A stretch of 46,007 nucleotides of DNA, from assembly GCA_947178475.1 (NCBI GenBank), contig CAMWYM010000012.1, positions 1-46,007 of the forward strand, in the 5' to 3' direction. Position 1 is the stretch's first letter. Every line of letters begins with the position of its first letter. The position numbers and the translations under genes were made by a program. Below the pieces are notes generated by a model. It was not told the DNA's origin. It searched no databases and saw nothing but the letters and a program-made list of their open reading frames with translations. Of this stretch, positions 34,277 through 43,308 are shown piece by piece. The DNA is from an uncultured Clostridium sp. (GTDB lineage Bacteria; Bacillota; Clostridia; Lachnospirales; Lachnospiraceae).

Positions 34277-35374
34277 ATGAAAATTATAGAATACAAAGAA
34301 CCATTTTCCCAATCCAACATTTTTCCAGAATATTACAGACATTTTTACCCCGACTCCAGCCTGCTGTTTTTCGACATCGAAACCACTGGCTTTGCAGCCG
34401 GACATTCCACACTCTATCTAATCGGCGCATTGTGGTACGAGGACGACTGTATCCGGATAACACAGTGGTTCAACGACGACGGGTACTGTGAAAGTGAACT
34501 GCTCTCCTCCTTTGAAGCATTTTGTAAAAACTTTACCCATCTGGTACATTTCAACGGTCTGGGATTTGATCTGCCCTATTTGAAGCAGAAATCCGAAAGC
34601 CTTCAAATCCCCTTTTCTATTGGCACCCGGCTTATCCAAATCGATATATTGAAGGAAATCCGGACCTATAAAAAAATCTTTCTCTTGGAGAATATGAAAC
34701 AGACCTCCCTGGAGAAATACCTTGAAATCGAGAGAAAGGACACATACAACGGCAGGGATCTGATTAACATATACCAACAATATGTGGCTCATCCCGATTC
34801 CAGGAAAGAGGAACTTCTTTTGTTACACAACCATGATGATTTACTGGGTATGCCCCAAATCAGCCGGATTCTTAACTATAAGGCTTTTTTTGAAGAAAAT
34901 GACATTCTTTCTTTTCAAATAACACAGGAAGATAAAAAACTGAAATTCAGCTTCTCCTGTTCTCCGTTCTGTTCCCTTCCAAAGCGGCTGTCCCTGTCCG
35001 CCGGCGGAATGTTTCTAAACGCCATTGAAGAAAGTGCACAACTATATATTCCCATTACCGAAGGAACTCTGATGCACTATTTTCGTGATTATAAAAACTA
35101 CTACTATCTTCCAAAGGAGGATATGGCTGTGCACAAAAGTGTTGCCACCTATGTAGCTGCCGAAAATAAAGAAAAAGCAACAAAAGACACCTGTTATATC
35201 AAAAAAACAGATGCCTTTATTCCCTGCCACACCACCGATAGATATGATCTGTTCAAGACCTCTGCCACATCTAAATGCAGCTATCAAACCACAGCTTCTC
35301 TCCTTACAGCCAGTCTCCCTGAGCAGATATCCTATCTTAAGGCTTCGTTAGCCTTCTTCAAGCATAATATCTAG
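34277..35374 (+). CDS. YprB-like RNase H-fold exonuclease
   Basis: A 365-residue plus-strand protein. The first 200 or so residues form an RNase_H_2-like DEDD exonuclease fold: FFDIETTGF (Asp and Glu of motif I), HFNGLGFDLPYL (motif II), and an HNHDDLLGM segment holding the last His/Asp pair. It resembles B. subtilis YprB. The second half, about 200-365, has no recognised domain. GGAG lies eight bases upstream of the ATG. It diverges from ruvA; its partner helicase-like gene (yprA) is not in view. A DNA or RNA 3' end-trimming role is inferred. Confidence 0.85.
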   Translation: MKIIEYKEPFSQSNIFPEYYRHFYPDSSLLFFDIETTGFAAGHSTLYLIGALWYEDDCIRITQWFNDDGYCESELLSSFEAFCKNFTHLVHFNGLGFDLPYLKQKSESLQIPFSIGTRLIQIDILKEIRTYKKIFLLENMKQTSLEKYLEIERKDTYNGRDLINIYQQYVAHPDSRKEELLLLHNHDDLLGMPQISRILNYKAFFEENDILSFQITQEDKKLKFSFSCSPFCSLPKRLSLSAGGMFLNAIEESAQLYIPITEGTLMHYFRDYKNYYYLPKEDMAVHKSVATYVAAENKEKATKDTCYIKKTDAFIPCHTTDRYDLFKTSATSKCSYQTTASLLTASLPEQISYLKASLAFFKHNI

Positions 35375-35422
35375 CGTTTTGGCATGAAACCTACAAGGTA
35401 CATGCCAGCCGCTTTCGTTTTT
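35373..35422 (+). terminator. Terminator of the YprB-like gene
   Basis: TGGCATG (35380-35386) and CATGCCA (35401-35407) pair, with an inner ACCT/AGGT stem and an outer AGCG/CGCT stem, followed by TTCGTTTTT. The stem begins inside the stop codon. Confidence 0.65.
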
Positions 35423-35444
35423 CATACACTGTATTATCCTTTAA

Positions 35445-36236
35445 TCAGAATACAGGAACATCCAATCTTTTGTAGAAGAAGGAATCTACCGCCTCAAATC
35501 CGATTTCCTTAGCACGGATAATCTGCTCTGTACTACCAATAAAGAGAACTCCCTCCTTTGCCATTGCCCGATGAAACTTCTTATATACCCCGTCCTTTGC
35601 CTCATCGGTGAAATAGATCACCACATTCCGGCACACAATCATATGTATGCCGCTAGGATACATATCCTCCAATAGATTGTGTTTCCGGAAATCAACGCAT
35701 CTCTTGATATCCTTGTTAATCTGATATCCATTATCCACCTTTGTAAAATGTTTGTTTAAAAGGTCTTTCGGCAATCCTGCTACACTTTTTGCCGAATAAT
35801 ATCCTTCCTTGGCAAAGTTAAGAACATCCTCGTCAATATCCGTTGCCTGAATCTTAATCTGATCTAACGGCAGATGTTTTGCCAAAATCATTGCTATCGT
35901 ATAAGGCTCATCTCCAGTAGAACAAGCTGCGCTCCAAATATTAAGAGATTTTCCGTACTTCTTCAAAAGATAGGGAATAATATGCTTTTCAAACAATTCC
36001 CACTGGTTAGGATTTCTATAAAATTCAGACACATTAATGGTAAGGTAGCTGACAAAAGCACGAAGCAGTTCATCATCTTTTTTCAGCGCATTAAAATACT
36101 CCTCAAAGTTATGATATCCCTTTCTCTCCATAAGTGATTCTATTCTGCGCTTCATCTGTCTTTCTTTGTACAACGAAAGATTAATATTTATCAGCTTGTA
36201 AATGTCTTTCTTGAAATTTTCATAATCGTATAACAT
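35445..36236 (-). CDS. cheR: Chemotaxis protein-glutamate methyltransferase CheR
   Basis: A 263-residue CheR, which uses S-adenosylmethionine to methylate glutamates of chemoreceptors. The helical N-terminal domain covers residues 1-75. The SAM-binding domain shows SAACSTGDEPYTIAM, ATDIDEDVL and IVCRNVVIYF. Length is standard. AGGAG lies five bases before the ATG. It is a lone gene: no cheA, cheW or receptor is nearby. It sits between two terminators. Confidence 0.94.
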   Translation of the reverse strand: MLYDYENFKKDIYKLININLSLYKERQMKRRIESLMERKGYHNFEEYFNALKKDDELLRAFVSYLTINVSEFYRNPNQWELFEKHIIPYLLKKYGKSLNIWSAACSTGDEPYTIAMILAKHLPLDQIKIQATDIDEDVLNFAKEGYYSAKSVAGLPKDLLNKHFTKVDNGYQINKDIKRCVDFRKHNLLEDMYPSGIHMIVCRNVVIYFTDEAKDGVYKKFHRAMAKEGVLFIGSTEQIIRAKEIGFEAVDSFFYKRLDVPVF

Positions 36237-36288
36237 CTAATCTCCTTTCTTGTATCACAGTCCCTGCATATTGGTACGATATAAAGAA

Positions 36289-36318
36289 AATCCCGCCCTA
36301 GTCTCCTAAAGCGAGATT
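36289..36318 (-). terminator. Terminator of ispH-rpsA
   Basis: On the minus strand a 13-bp stem (three G-U pairs) closes a GAGA tetraloop and is followed by TTCTTTAT. It lies 16 bases past the ispH-rpsA stop and upstream of cheR. Confidence 0.75.
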
Positions 36319-36334
36319 ACTTTTCAAATAACGA

Positions 36335-38356
36335 TTATTCTACTGTCTCCTCTGATGCTTCTGAGGTTTCTTCTGTTTCCGGTACTTCCTCTGCCACTGT
36401 ATCCTCTACAGTATTCTCTGTCATCTCCTCCGGTACATCCTCCACAACCTCTTCCTCTGTGTCATCCTCGTCAGAAAGAAGTACCTTCATGCTCAAACTG
36501 ATTTTCTTCTCGTCCAAGCGGAAATCAACCACCTTTGCTTCAATCTCCTGTCCTACAGACAATACACTTGACGGTTTATCAATATGCTCTCTGGCAATCT
36601 GAGAAACATGAAGCAATGCATCTACTCCCGGCTCTAATTCAACAAAAGCACCAAAATCTGTCATTCTCGCTACTCTGCCTGTTATAATACTTCCAACAGC
36701 ATATTTGTCCGCTGCAGTCAACCATGGGTTTGTATCCTCAAATTTCAGACTTAACGCTATCTTTTCACCCTGGATATCCTTGATAAGTGCCTTAACACTA
36801 TCCCCTACCTTAAATATTTTCTTAGGATTATCTACCCTGCCCCATGACATTTCTGAAATATGAAGCAGTCCATCTGCACCGCCTAAATCAATAAATGCAC
36901 CAAAGTCCGTTACATTCTTAACAGTTCCCTCTACAGTATCACCTACATTAATTCTGGCAAATAAGGCTTCCTTTGCTGCCTTTTTCTCTGCCTCAATCAA
37001 CATCTTACGGTTACCAATGATTCTCCTCTTACGCGGATTAAACTCTGTAATCTTAAACTCAATCTCCTGATCCTTATATTTGGTCAAATCTCTCTCAAAG
37101 GTATCCGAAACAAGACTTGCCGGAATAAATACTCTGGCTTCTCCAACATTCACACTTAATCCACCATCCAAAACCTGAGTAACAATTCCTTTTAATATTT
37201 CTTCATTGTTGAAAGCGTCCTCTAACTGCTCATTTGCCTTCTCTGCTGCCACACGCTTAACGGATAATAATACCTGTCCGTCACCATCATTAGTCTTAAT
37301 CACCTTAGCCTCTATATTCTCTCCAATCTGAACCTTATCCTTCAGGGAAATATTCACATCATTAGAATATTCATTCTTTGTGATAATACCATCAGCCTTG
37401 TAATTAATATTCAGGATAATCTCATCCTCTTTAACATCAATAACCGTTCCCTTTACAATCTTACCTGGACTGATTCTGCTCTCCTCAGCCAGACTTTCCT
37501 CAAACATTTTTCCAAAATCTTCTGCCATGCTACCATGAACCTCCTTAATAATTTGATTAGGGGTAGATGCCCCTGCAGTAATACCTACCCTACCAACGGA
37601 TTCAAAAGCAGCTAAATCCAAATCAACGAGTGTCTGTATATAGTAAGTATTTGCACATTCTTTTTTGCTAATGTCGTATAGCTTTTGTGTATTAGAACTA
37701 TTCTTTCCACCAATTACAACCATTGCATCTACCTGCCTTGCAATGGAAGCAGTTTCCTTCTGTCTTTCTTCCGTTGCATTGCATATGGTGTTATAAACGG
37801 TTATATTATAACCTTTTTGTTTGAAAATTTCAACCACCTTATTGAATTTCTTGTGATTAAATGTCGTCTGGGACACAAGACTAATTTCTTTTTCTGGGGA
37901 AATCGTCAAATTCTGGGCTTCTTCTACAGATTCTAATACAATGGGCGGCTGATTACACCAGCCAACAATTCCCATCACTTCCGGATGATTCCTGTTACCG
38001 ATTATAATAATTTGCTTCCCTTCTGCACTATCTTTATCGACAATTTTATGAATTTTCTTTACAAAAGGACAGGTTGCATCCACCAAATCCAGAGCTTTTT
38101 CCTTGATTACCTCATATATCTTTCTCTCTACACCATGGGACCTGATCACAACCGTCCCCTGCTTCAATTCCTTAAGCTCCTGTTCAGACTCAATAATCCT
38201 TACCCCTTTTGCCTCTAAATCCTTTACTACCTCTTCATTATGAATAATAGGACCGTATGTATATACGTTTCCTTTGTCTACCTGTTCATATACCGTATCC
38301 ACAGCTCTTTTTACTCCAAAACAAAAGCCTGCTGTTTTTGCCAAAATAATTTCCAT
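36335..38356 (-). CDS. Fused IspH (HMBPP reductase) and ribosomal protein S1
   Basis: A 673-residue fusion. Residues 1 to about 285 are IspH, the [4Fe-4S] enzyme making IPP and DMAPP in the MEP isoprenoid pathway. Ligands Cys12, Cys96 and Cys192, together with His39, His74, His124 and Glu126, are all present. Residues about 300-640 hold four S1 RNA-binding domains (GKIVKGTVIDV, ILKGIVTQV, VEGTVKNVTDFGAF, ITGRVARMTDFGAF), and a Glu/Thr-rich acidic tail follows. The fusion is known in Clostridia. SD GAGG precedes the ATG. It follows an uncharacterised membrane protein and has a strong terminator. Confidence 0.95.
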   Translation of the reverse strand: MEIILAKTAGFCFGVKRAVDTVYEQVDKGNVYTYGPIIHNEEVVKDLEAKGVRIIESEQELKELKQGTVVIRSHGVERKIYEVIKEKALDLVDATCPFVKKIHKIVDKDSAEGKQIIIIGNRNHPEVMGIVGWCNQPPIVLESVEEAQNLTISPEKEISLVSQTTFNHKKFNKVVEIFKQKGYNITVYNTICNATEERQKETASIARQVDAMVVIGGKNSSNTQKLYDISKKECANTYYIQTLVDLDLAAFESVGRVGITAGASTPNQIIKEVHGSMAEDFGKMFEESLAEESRISPGKIVKGTVIDVKEDEIILNINYKADGIITKNEYSNDVNISLKDKVQIGENIEAKVIKTNDGDGQVLLSVKRVAAEKANEQLEDAFNNEEILKGIVTQVLDGGLSVNVGEARVFIPASLVSDTFERDLTKYKDQEIEFKITEFNPRKRRIIGNRKMLIEAEKKAAKEALFARINVGDTVEGTVKNVTDFGAFIDLGGADGLLHISEMSWGRVDNPKKIFKVGDSVKALIKDIQGEKIALSLKFEDTNPWLTAADKYAVGSIITGRVARMTDFGAFVELEPGVDALLHVSQIAREHIDKPSSVLSVGQEIEAKVVDFRLDEKKISLSMKVLLSDEDDTEEEVVEDVPEEMTENTVEDTVAEEVPETEETSEASEETVE

Positions 38357-38399
38357 ATCTGTTTTCCTCTATTCTTAAATCTCATACAACAAGCGGTAA

Positions 38400-39413
38400 T
38401 CACTTATTATTGATACTTTCATCAACTCTGCGAAAAATCTGCTCCTCTTCAGCCTGATAGCGTATCCATCTCTTTCTCTCCAAAGAGTGAATGGCTATCT
38501 CTGAAAGCTGATAGGTCTCCCCGTCACTGCGATGCTTTGCAAACAGCCTGAGTACATAGGTCAATCCGCCCTGTGAATAACTGTCAATTTTATCATTAGA
38601 CAGCCCCACCATATCCTCCAGCCTAAACAACAGGATTTCCTTTCCCATTGTCACCAGATAATTTTTTGTGATATAAAGCCTGTGCAACGGAAACCAGCGT
38701 GCATCTGCACTGTTTAACTCCATATTGACACGATCTGCATGACTCATATCCGCTGGGAAAATACGGATATCAACGTGATTACAGCGTTTCACCGCAAGCA
38801 GATTATCTCCAATCGTACATATGCCAAAAACACCGAAGATAAAAATAAATAACAGATATATATATGAGGTATTTTCAAATCTCGTCCACGTGCTCATCTC
38901 AAAGCAATTCAGTGTCGGATACTCATAAATGTAATCAAATAAGCTTTCCCCATTTGTATCCACTGTAATACCTTTTTCCTCGATATACCGACAGACTATT
39001 TCCGCCTCTGACTGATCCGTCATCTGCTCCAAGGCACCCTCCAGCTTCACCTCTCCATTATTCTTTAATTTTTCTGCCATTTCATTATAGTAGGAATCCA
39101 ACATCTTGATGACACAGAATTCATTTTGACTGCCCGGGCTGTATATGAAATAGTAATCCTTCTCTTCAATCCGGCCGATATACTCTGGAAGTTCCATCAG
39201 AGAAATAGTTGCCAGCCGCATCTCATTTTTGCCTCCCCTCTCGGCAACCTCCTGCAATTGGGGCATATTTTCCACGCAGTCCCGGTAATGTCTGATACAT
39301 AAAACAGCCGCAGCCACGGTGATAACGAGACATAAAATGCTTAACCCCAGCTTGATACATAATTTCGCATAAGCCCGCCGCATGCGTTTGTTGGTAAAAA
39401 TTTTTAAAAACAT
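38400..39413 (-). CDS. Uncharacterised two-pass membrane protein
   Basis: I do not recognise this 337-residue protein with certainty. Two membrane helices are visible, at about 20-40 (KLGLSILCLVITVAAAVLCI) and near 185-205 (YLLFIFIFGVFGICTIGDN), with an extracytoplasmic segment of about 140 residues between. The cytoplasmic C-terminus (FPLHRLYITKNYLVTMGKEI) looks like a small beta-rich, PH-like domain, possibly DUF6709-like; that name is only a guess. AAGGA lies eight bases before the ATG at 39413. It sits between cmk and ispH-rpsA. Confidence 0.6.
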   Translation of the reverse strand: MFLKIFTNKRMRRAYAKLCIKLGLSILCLVITVAAAVLCIRHYRDCVENMPQLQEVAERGGKNEMRLATISLMELPEYIGRIEEKDYYFIYSPGSQNEFCVIKMLDSYYNEMAEKLKNNGEVKLEGALEQMTDQSEAEIVCRYIEEKGITVDTNGESLFDYIYEYPTLNCFEMSTWTRFENTSYIYLLFIFIFGVFGICTIGDNLLAVKRCNHVDIRIFPADMSHADRVNMELNSADARWFPLHRLYITKNYLVTMGKEILLFRLEDMVGLSNDKIDSYSQGGLTYVLRLFAKHRSDGETYQLSEIAIHSLERKRWIRYQAEEEQIFRRVDESINNK

Positions 39414-39479
39414 ATCCCTTTTCCTTTTCGTACCCAATGACAAATTATTGTTTCTAAAAATAAGGAAGCAAAATAAAAC

Positions 39480-40148
39480 CTATATACGCATTTTCTCTCT
39501 TGCGGCAGCTAGAATCGCCTCTACCACCTCTTCAATACTCATATCGGAGCTATCTACGAGCACCGCATCCTCTGCCTGCTTCAAAGGCGCTATGGCACGG
39601 TTCATATCCCGTTCATCCCTCTCAATAATATCCGACTCAATTTTGTCAAAATCCGGCTGCTCTCCCTTTTCTAAAAGCTCCTTATAACGCCGGTTTGCCC
39701 GCTCCTTAGAGGATGCCGTCAAATAAATCTTGACCTCTGCATCTGGCAGTACCATCGTTCCGATATCCCTGCCATCCATTACCACATTATGCTGCTTTGC
39801 CATATCCCGCTGTAAATCCAATAATGCCGCACGCACAGGAGGTTTTGCCGAGGACTTTGATGCCATATTTCCCGTCTCCTCGGTCCGCAGATACGGGGTT
39901 ACATTTTCCCCATTGAGATAAACCTGCTGCACATCATTCTCATATTCAATCGCTACGGTAATTCCTTCACAGGCCTCTGTAAGCGCTGCCTCATCCTCAA
40001 TATCAATCCGGTTAGTCACTAAATAGTGGGCGATAGCCCGGTAAAGAGCCCCTGTATCCACATAGATAAAACCTAATTCCTTTGCTACCTTCTTTGCTAT
40101 CGTGCTTTTTCCTGCTCCTGCAGGTCCGTCAATTGCAATTCCTGCCAT
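39480..40148 (-). CDS. cmk: Cytidylate kinase
   Basis: A 222-residue Cmk, which phosphorylates CMP and dCMP. It begins MAGIAIDGPAGAGKSTIAK with the P-loop, then shows YVDTGALYRAIAHYL and VMDGRDIGTMVLPDAEVKIY, and the lid with DERDMNRAIAPL. Length is normal. The ATG at 40148 is preferred over an upstream in-frame start because AGGAG lies seven bases before it. The upstream gap (40149-40298) holds a hairpin repeat. Confidence 0.96.
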   Translation of the reverse strand: MAGIAIDGPAGAGKSTIAKKVAKELGFIYVDTGALYRAIAHYLVTNRIDIEDEAALTEACEGITVAIEYENDVQQVYLNGENVTPYLRTEETGNMASKSSAKPPVRAALLDLQRDMAKQHNVVMDGRDIGTMVLPDAEVKIYLTASSKERANRRYKELLEKGEQPDFDKIESDIIERDERDMNRAIAPLKQAEDAVLVDSSDMSIEEVVEAILAAAREKMRI

Positions 40149-40222
40149 TTTTCCTCTCCTTCTAATCATCAGACAATTTAAATGACTGCCTGTTTTGGTT
40201 TAGTTGTTTTCTTGCTAGGATT

Positions 40223-40298
40223 ATTATATCATATGTCACCAATTTTCGGAGAAAATTGATGACCTGCTTGCGCATCAGCGCAATTCATTATATCACAT
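40223..40298. repeat. Dispersed hairpin repeat, copy 3 (upstream of cmk)
   Basis: GTCACCAATTTTC-GGA-GAAAATTGATGAC (40235-40263) forms a 13-bp stem with one mismatch. It continues into CTGCTTGCGCATCAGCGC, like copies 1 and 2. Imperfect direct repeats ATTATATCAYAT flank the element (40223-40234 and 40287-40298). It is inverted relative to copies 1 and 2. Confidence 0.65.
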
Positions 40299-41438
40299 TC
40301 ACAGATACTGCGCAAAGTAAAGGAACGTCAGTAGCAAAACGATTGCCACAATCAGACCAATTTTTTTCTCCTCAATTCCCAATATAATCTGGGGCGGCTC
40401 TATCGCTTCCGCTTTCTCCGAAACAGCTCCTGTCGCCTCCCGCTTCTTACGTTCCCTTTCTACAACATCATCCACCTGCAGTATATCAATGATTTCGCCG
40501 ATTTCGGAAAGCTCTTGCCTGCATTTTCTTACTTCATCCCATGCATTAAACGCCCCTGCCGGCGGTTCAAAAATGCCGCCGTGCCCGGACTGCAGAAAAT
40601 AAAGCTTTTCCCCGTCAAAGGTGATTGCAATCCGCTCATCCCGATTGTACAGTTTCTTAATGTACTCCATAAAATGAGGTGTCAGCAGATAAAACGCACT
40701 GTGCTTATCCTTTGCATAGACATTAAACTTCTTGTTAAAATCCGCATCCTCTGTTTCCACTAATAGACTGTTCACCCCCATTAAATTGATTACCGTTCCT
40801 TCCTTTACAACCCGCACGATACCGTTAATCTTTTTCGGAAAGGCAACCTCCAATAGTCTTCCGTCCACGTCAACAACGGTCCTTTTATCACTTCTATGTG
40901 TGACCCTGACATCTGCCCGCCGAAAGGCTACCCCATTACAGGTTCCCATAATTAAATCCTCCGAGTCATAGGTATGACCGGCTCCAAAGCCCCACATAAG
41001 CTCACTGGCTTTAAAATCTACTCTCGAATAGCCCGTATCGGGCAAAAATATAGCATTTTCAAAAATGGAATCCAATACCGGTTTTGAAATCAGCCGCTTA
41101 TAAGTTTCTTCATATTCCTGCTTCGCCTTACGGCAGTTCTTTCTCAAAATATACTCCAGGTAAAGGCAGACAATAAATATAATACTCATAGCCGGAAGAA
41201 TGCCAATATATATTCCTTGTATATGCTGCATAAACATAACTTCTGCCATAGGGCTCATCAGGCACAAAACCAAAATACATAAAACTAGTTGTTCTATCCA
41301 TTTTGTTAAATTCCATTTTTTCCTCAATGGCTCCAATGTGTTTAAAATCTCTTCTCCATTTAATTCGACTCTTCCCACAAAAACTCCCCCTATGTCGTCC
41401 ATTTTCAGGTCACCACAAGCAGGCTTTTCACTATTCAT
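40299..41438 (-). CDS. DUF3137-like membrane protein, second of a tandem pair
   Basis: A 379-residue protein with two N-terminal helices at about 48-95 and one at the C-terminus (GLIVAIVLLLTFLYFAQYL). The central domain matches that of the upstream neighbour: ACNGVAFRRADVR-type and DADFNKKFNVYAKDKHSAFY then LLTPHFMEYIKKL motifs, typical of DUF3137. The start at 41438 lacks a good SD; an internal ATG at MDDIGGV is possible. The gap to the upstream paralog is 25 bases, so the pair is cotranscribed. The function is unknown. Confidence 0.7.
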   Translation of the reverse strand: MNSEKPACGDLKMDDIGGVFVGRVELNGEEILNTLEPLRKKWNLTKWIEQLVLCILVLCLMSPMAEVMFMQHIQGIYIGILPAMSIIFIVCLYLEYILRKNCRKAKQEYEETYKRLISKPVLDSIFENAIFLPDTGYSRVDFKASELMWGFGAGHTYDSEDLIMGTCNGVAFRRADVRVTHRSDKRTVVDVDGRLLEVAFPKKINGIVRVVKEGTVINLMGVNSLLVETEDADFNKKFNVYAKDKHSAFYLLTPHFMEYIKKLYNRDERIAITFDGEKLYFLQSGHGGIFEPPAGAFNAWDEVRKCRQELSEIGEIIDILQVDDVVERERKKREATGAVSEKAEAIEPPQIILGIEEKKIGLIVAIVLLLTFLYFAQYL

Positions 41439-41463
41439 CTAGCAGCTGTTTTATCTGTGCCTG

Positions 41464-43101
41464 CTATAACTTAAGTTTTAAGCCACTTTTGCTTTCACCG
41501 GAAGAAACCGGTTTATTCCAGTTTTCCAATTCCTCATTCTCTATATCAGGTCCATTACCTGCTGATATATTCGGCTCCTCAAAATCAGGACCTCCAAATA
41601 TGGAATCCTCCTGATTCACCACACCGTATACTGGTTCTTCCTTCACGGTATCCGGTGACACATCAAAAGGTATGCTCTCTCCATATGCGGCCCTTGCATT
41701 TGCCTCTTCTGCCATTTTATCAAGATTCAAGATATCAATGAAATCCAGAATATCCTTCAGCTCCTGATAGCTCTTTCCAATCTCATAGGGAATATCCAGC
41801 GGCTGTTTCAAATCCGGCTCAAAAATACCTGTAATCCGGTTACGAAGCACAATAATCCGATTGCCTGTAAAACGGAGAACCAGTTTTCCCCCAAAATCCA
41901 GCTTCAGCAGATATTCCATAAACTGCGGTGTCAGAAGATAAAAAACCATGTGGGCACTCTCGGCATACACCTCAAACTTTTGATTAAAAACTATATTTTC
42001 CATATCTATCTTCGTAAGGTTTGACACAACGCCATCACTATTGTTCTTCGAACGAATCACAATATCCCCATCTAAATTCTTCTTAAAATCATAAACAGAA
42101 ATTCTGCCGTTCAGACCTTCCGTCATGATGCTCAATTCACTCTCATTCTTCTTGCGTTCTTTCCTCACATCCGCCTGCCGGTAACCCACACCTTTATAGA
42201 CACCCTCAATATAATCCTCAGACTGGTAATTGAAAAGTCTGTTTCCATATACACCAAAGCTTTTTACTTCCTCTGCCGAAAACCCCTGTCCCGGCTTATA
42301 GGAAACATCCTCCAAAAGCTGATTCAACACTGGTTCTCCAATATTCCGTTTATAATCTATATAAAAGCTCCTAAGATCCGCAGCCAGCTGCTCTTCGATT
42401 TTCCCTCTCCGAAAGTTATCAATAACAACCACGAGCGCATAGGCAATCAGCAAAACTGCACCTCCACTATTTACCGCCTCTTTCCGTTTCTCCATTGCGG
42501 CAAGTGTCCTCTGGTTCTTATCAATACGCTTCCGCAAAGGCTCTAATGCTAAAAACAACCTTTGCTCATCCAGTTGAATCCCAAGATTTTTATATTGATT
42601 CTGGTTCTTTTGCATATCTTTTCGAATTTTTTCCTCATAAGCAGTATGCTCTGTTTCAATTTCATGTTTCTTCTTTTTTATCTTCACATGAACAAAAATT
42701 GCAGAAATCTGAAAAATCACAAAAAGAACAATGACATGCCATGGAATGGCGTACTCTTCCTTAAAGGAACGATATCTGGACAGACGTTCCGGGTTTGTTG
42801 GACAATAGTAACGCTGCTCTTTTGTACCCGGTTCTATTGCTGTATCGGTATTCGCTGTTTCCGTGTATTCATTTCCGTTTACAACATAACAGTAGGTATT
42901 AACATAGTATGTAGTATCATAATCACCCACACGCATTTCTGACTTCGTATAGGTTATATCAACCGGCAGATAGTCCTCACCGCCGAAAGATAGTCTTATC
43001 ACCAGATAATTAGTTAAAATCCCAAACAGCATTATTGCCGCCAAACTCTGAAATATAAAAAAAATCATCTCTATTTCGCTTACTTTTTTGCCTCTGCTCA
43101 T
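41464..43101 (-). CDS. DUF3137-like membrane protein with DUF3592-like loop
   Basis: A 545-residue protein. A first helix at about 12-35 is followed by an extracytoplasmic loop of about 80 residues with YCYVVNGNEYTETAN and RYYCPTNPERLSRY, resembling DUF3592. A second helix lies at about 123-143, then a charged coiled coil and a third hydrophobic stretch (GGAVLLIAYALVVVIDNF). The C-terminal domain (GVGYRQADVR, FNQKFEVYAESAHMVFYLLT) is DUF3137-like and homologous to the downstream gene. GGGG lies eight bases before the ATG. A promoter candidate is upstream (43189-43218). The role is unknown; a lipid or envelope function is only a guess. Confidence 0.72.
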   Translation of the reverse strand: MSRGKKVSEIEMIFFIFQSLAAIMLFGILTNYLVIRLSFGGEDYLPVDITYTKSEMRVGDYDTTYYVNTYCYVVNGNEYTETANTDTAIEPGTKEQRYYCPTNPERLSRYRSFKEEYAIPWHVIVLFVIFQISAIFVHVKIKKKKHEIETEHTAYEEKIRKDMQKNQNQYKNLGIQLDEQRLFLALEPLRKRIDKNQRTLAAMEKRKEAVNSGGAVLLIAYALVVVIDNFRRGKIEEQLAADLRSFYIDYKRNIGEPVLNQLLEDVSYKPGQGFSAEEVKSFGVYGNRLFNYQSEDYIEGVYKGVGYRQADVRKERKKNESELSIMTEGLNGRISVYDFKKNLDGDIVIRSKNNSDGVVSNLTKIDMENIVFNQKFEVYAESAHMVFYLLTPQFMEYLLKLDFGGKLVLRFTGNRIIVLRNRITGIFEPDLKQPLDIPYEIGKSYQELKDILDFIDILNLDKMAEEANARAAYGESIPFDVSPDTVKEEPVYGVVNQEDSIFGGPDFEEPNISAGNGPDIENEELENWNKPVSSGESKSGLKLKL

Positions 43102-43188
43102 CTTCCTTTCCCCTCTCTGACATGACTGTCCGGCAACCGCCTGTCTAATGTGCCAATTTGCATATGAAAAGCTATACTACTCCAAAAT

Positions 43189-43218
43189 ATTATATTACAG
43201 GCAACTACCTCCAGGCAA
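43189..43218 (-). promoter_or_regulatory. Promoter candidate of the DUF3137 pair
   Basis: On the minus strand TTGCCT (43213-43218) and TATAAT (43189-43194) are spaced by 18 bases in the 207-base gap between the flavoprotein gene and the DUF3137 pair. An AATTATG-CCTGA-CATAATT hairpin near the flavoprotein stop has no U-run and is a poor terminator. Confidence 0.5.
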
Positions 43219-43308
43219 TGCAGAAAAATGCACGATAACTAATCTATTATTCTTTTATGGAACAATAAACTATAGCAAATAGCAATTATGTCAGGCATAA
43301 TTTATCCG

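Noticed and set aside
43102..43308. Possible small gene or terminator between the flavoprotein and DUF3137 genes
   Set aside because: No open frame with an SD is present; the only hairpin is A/T-rich and lacks a U-run.
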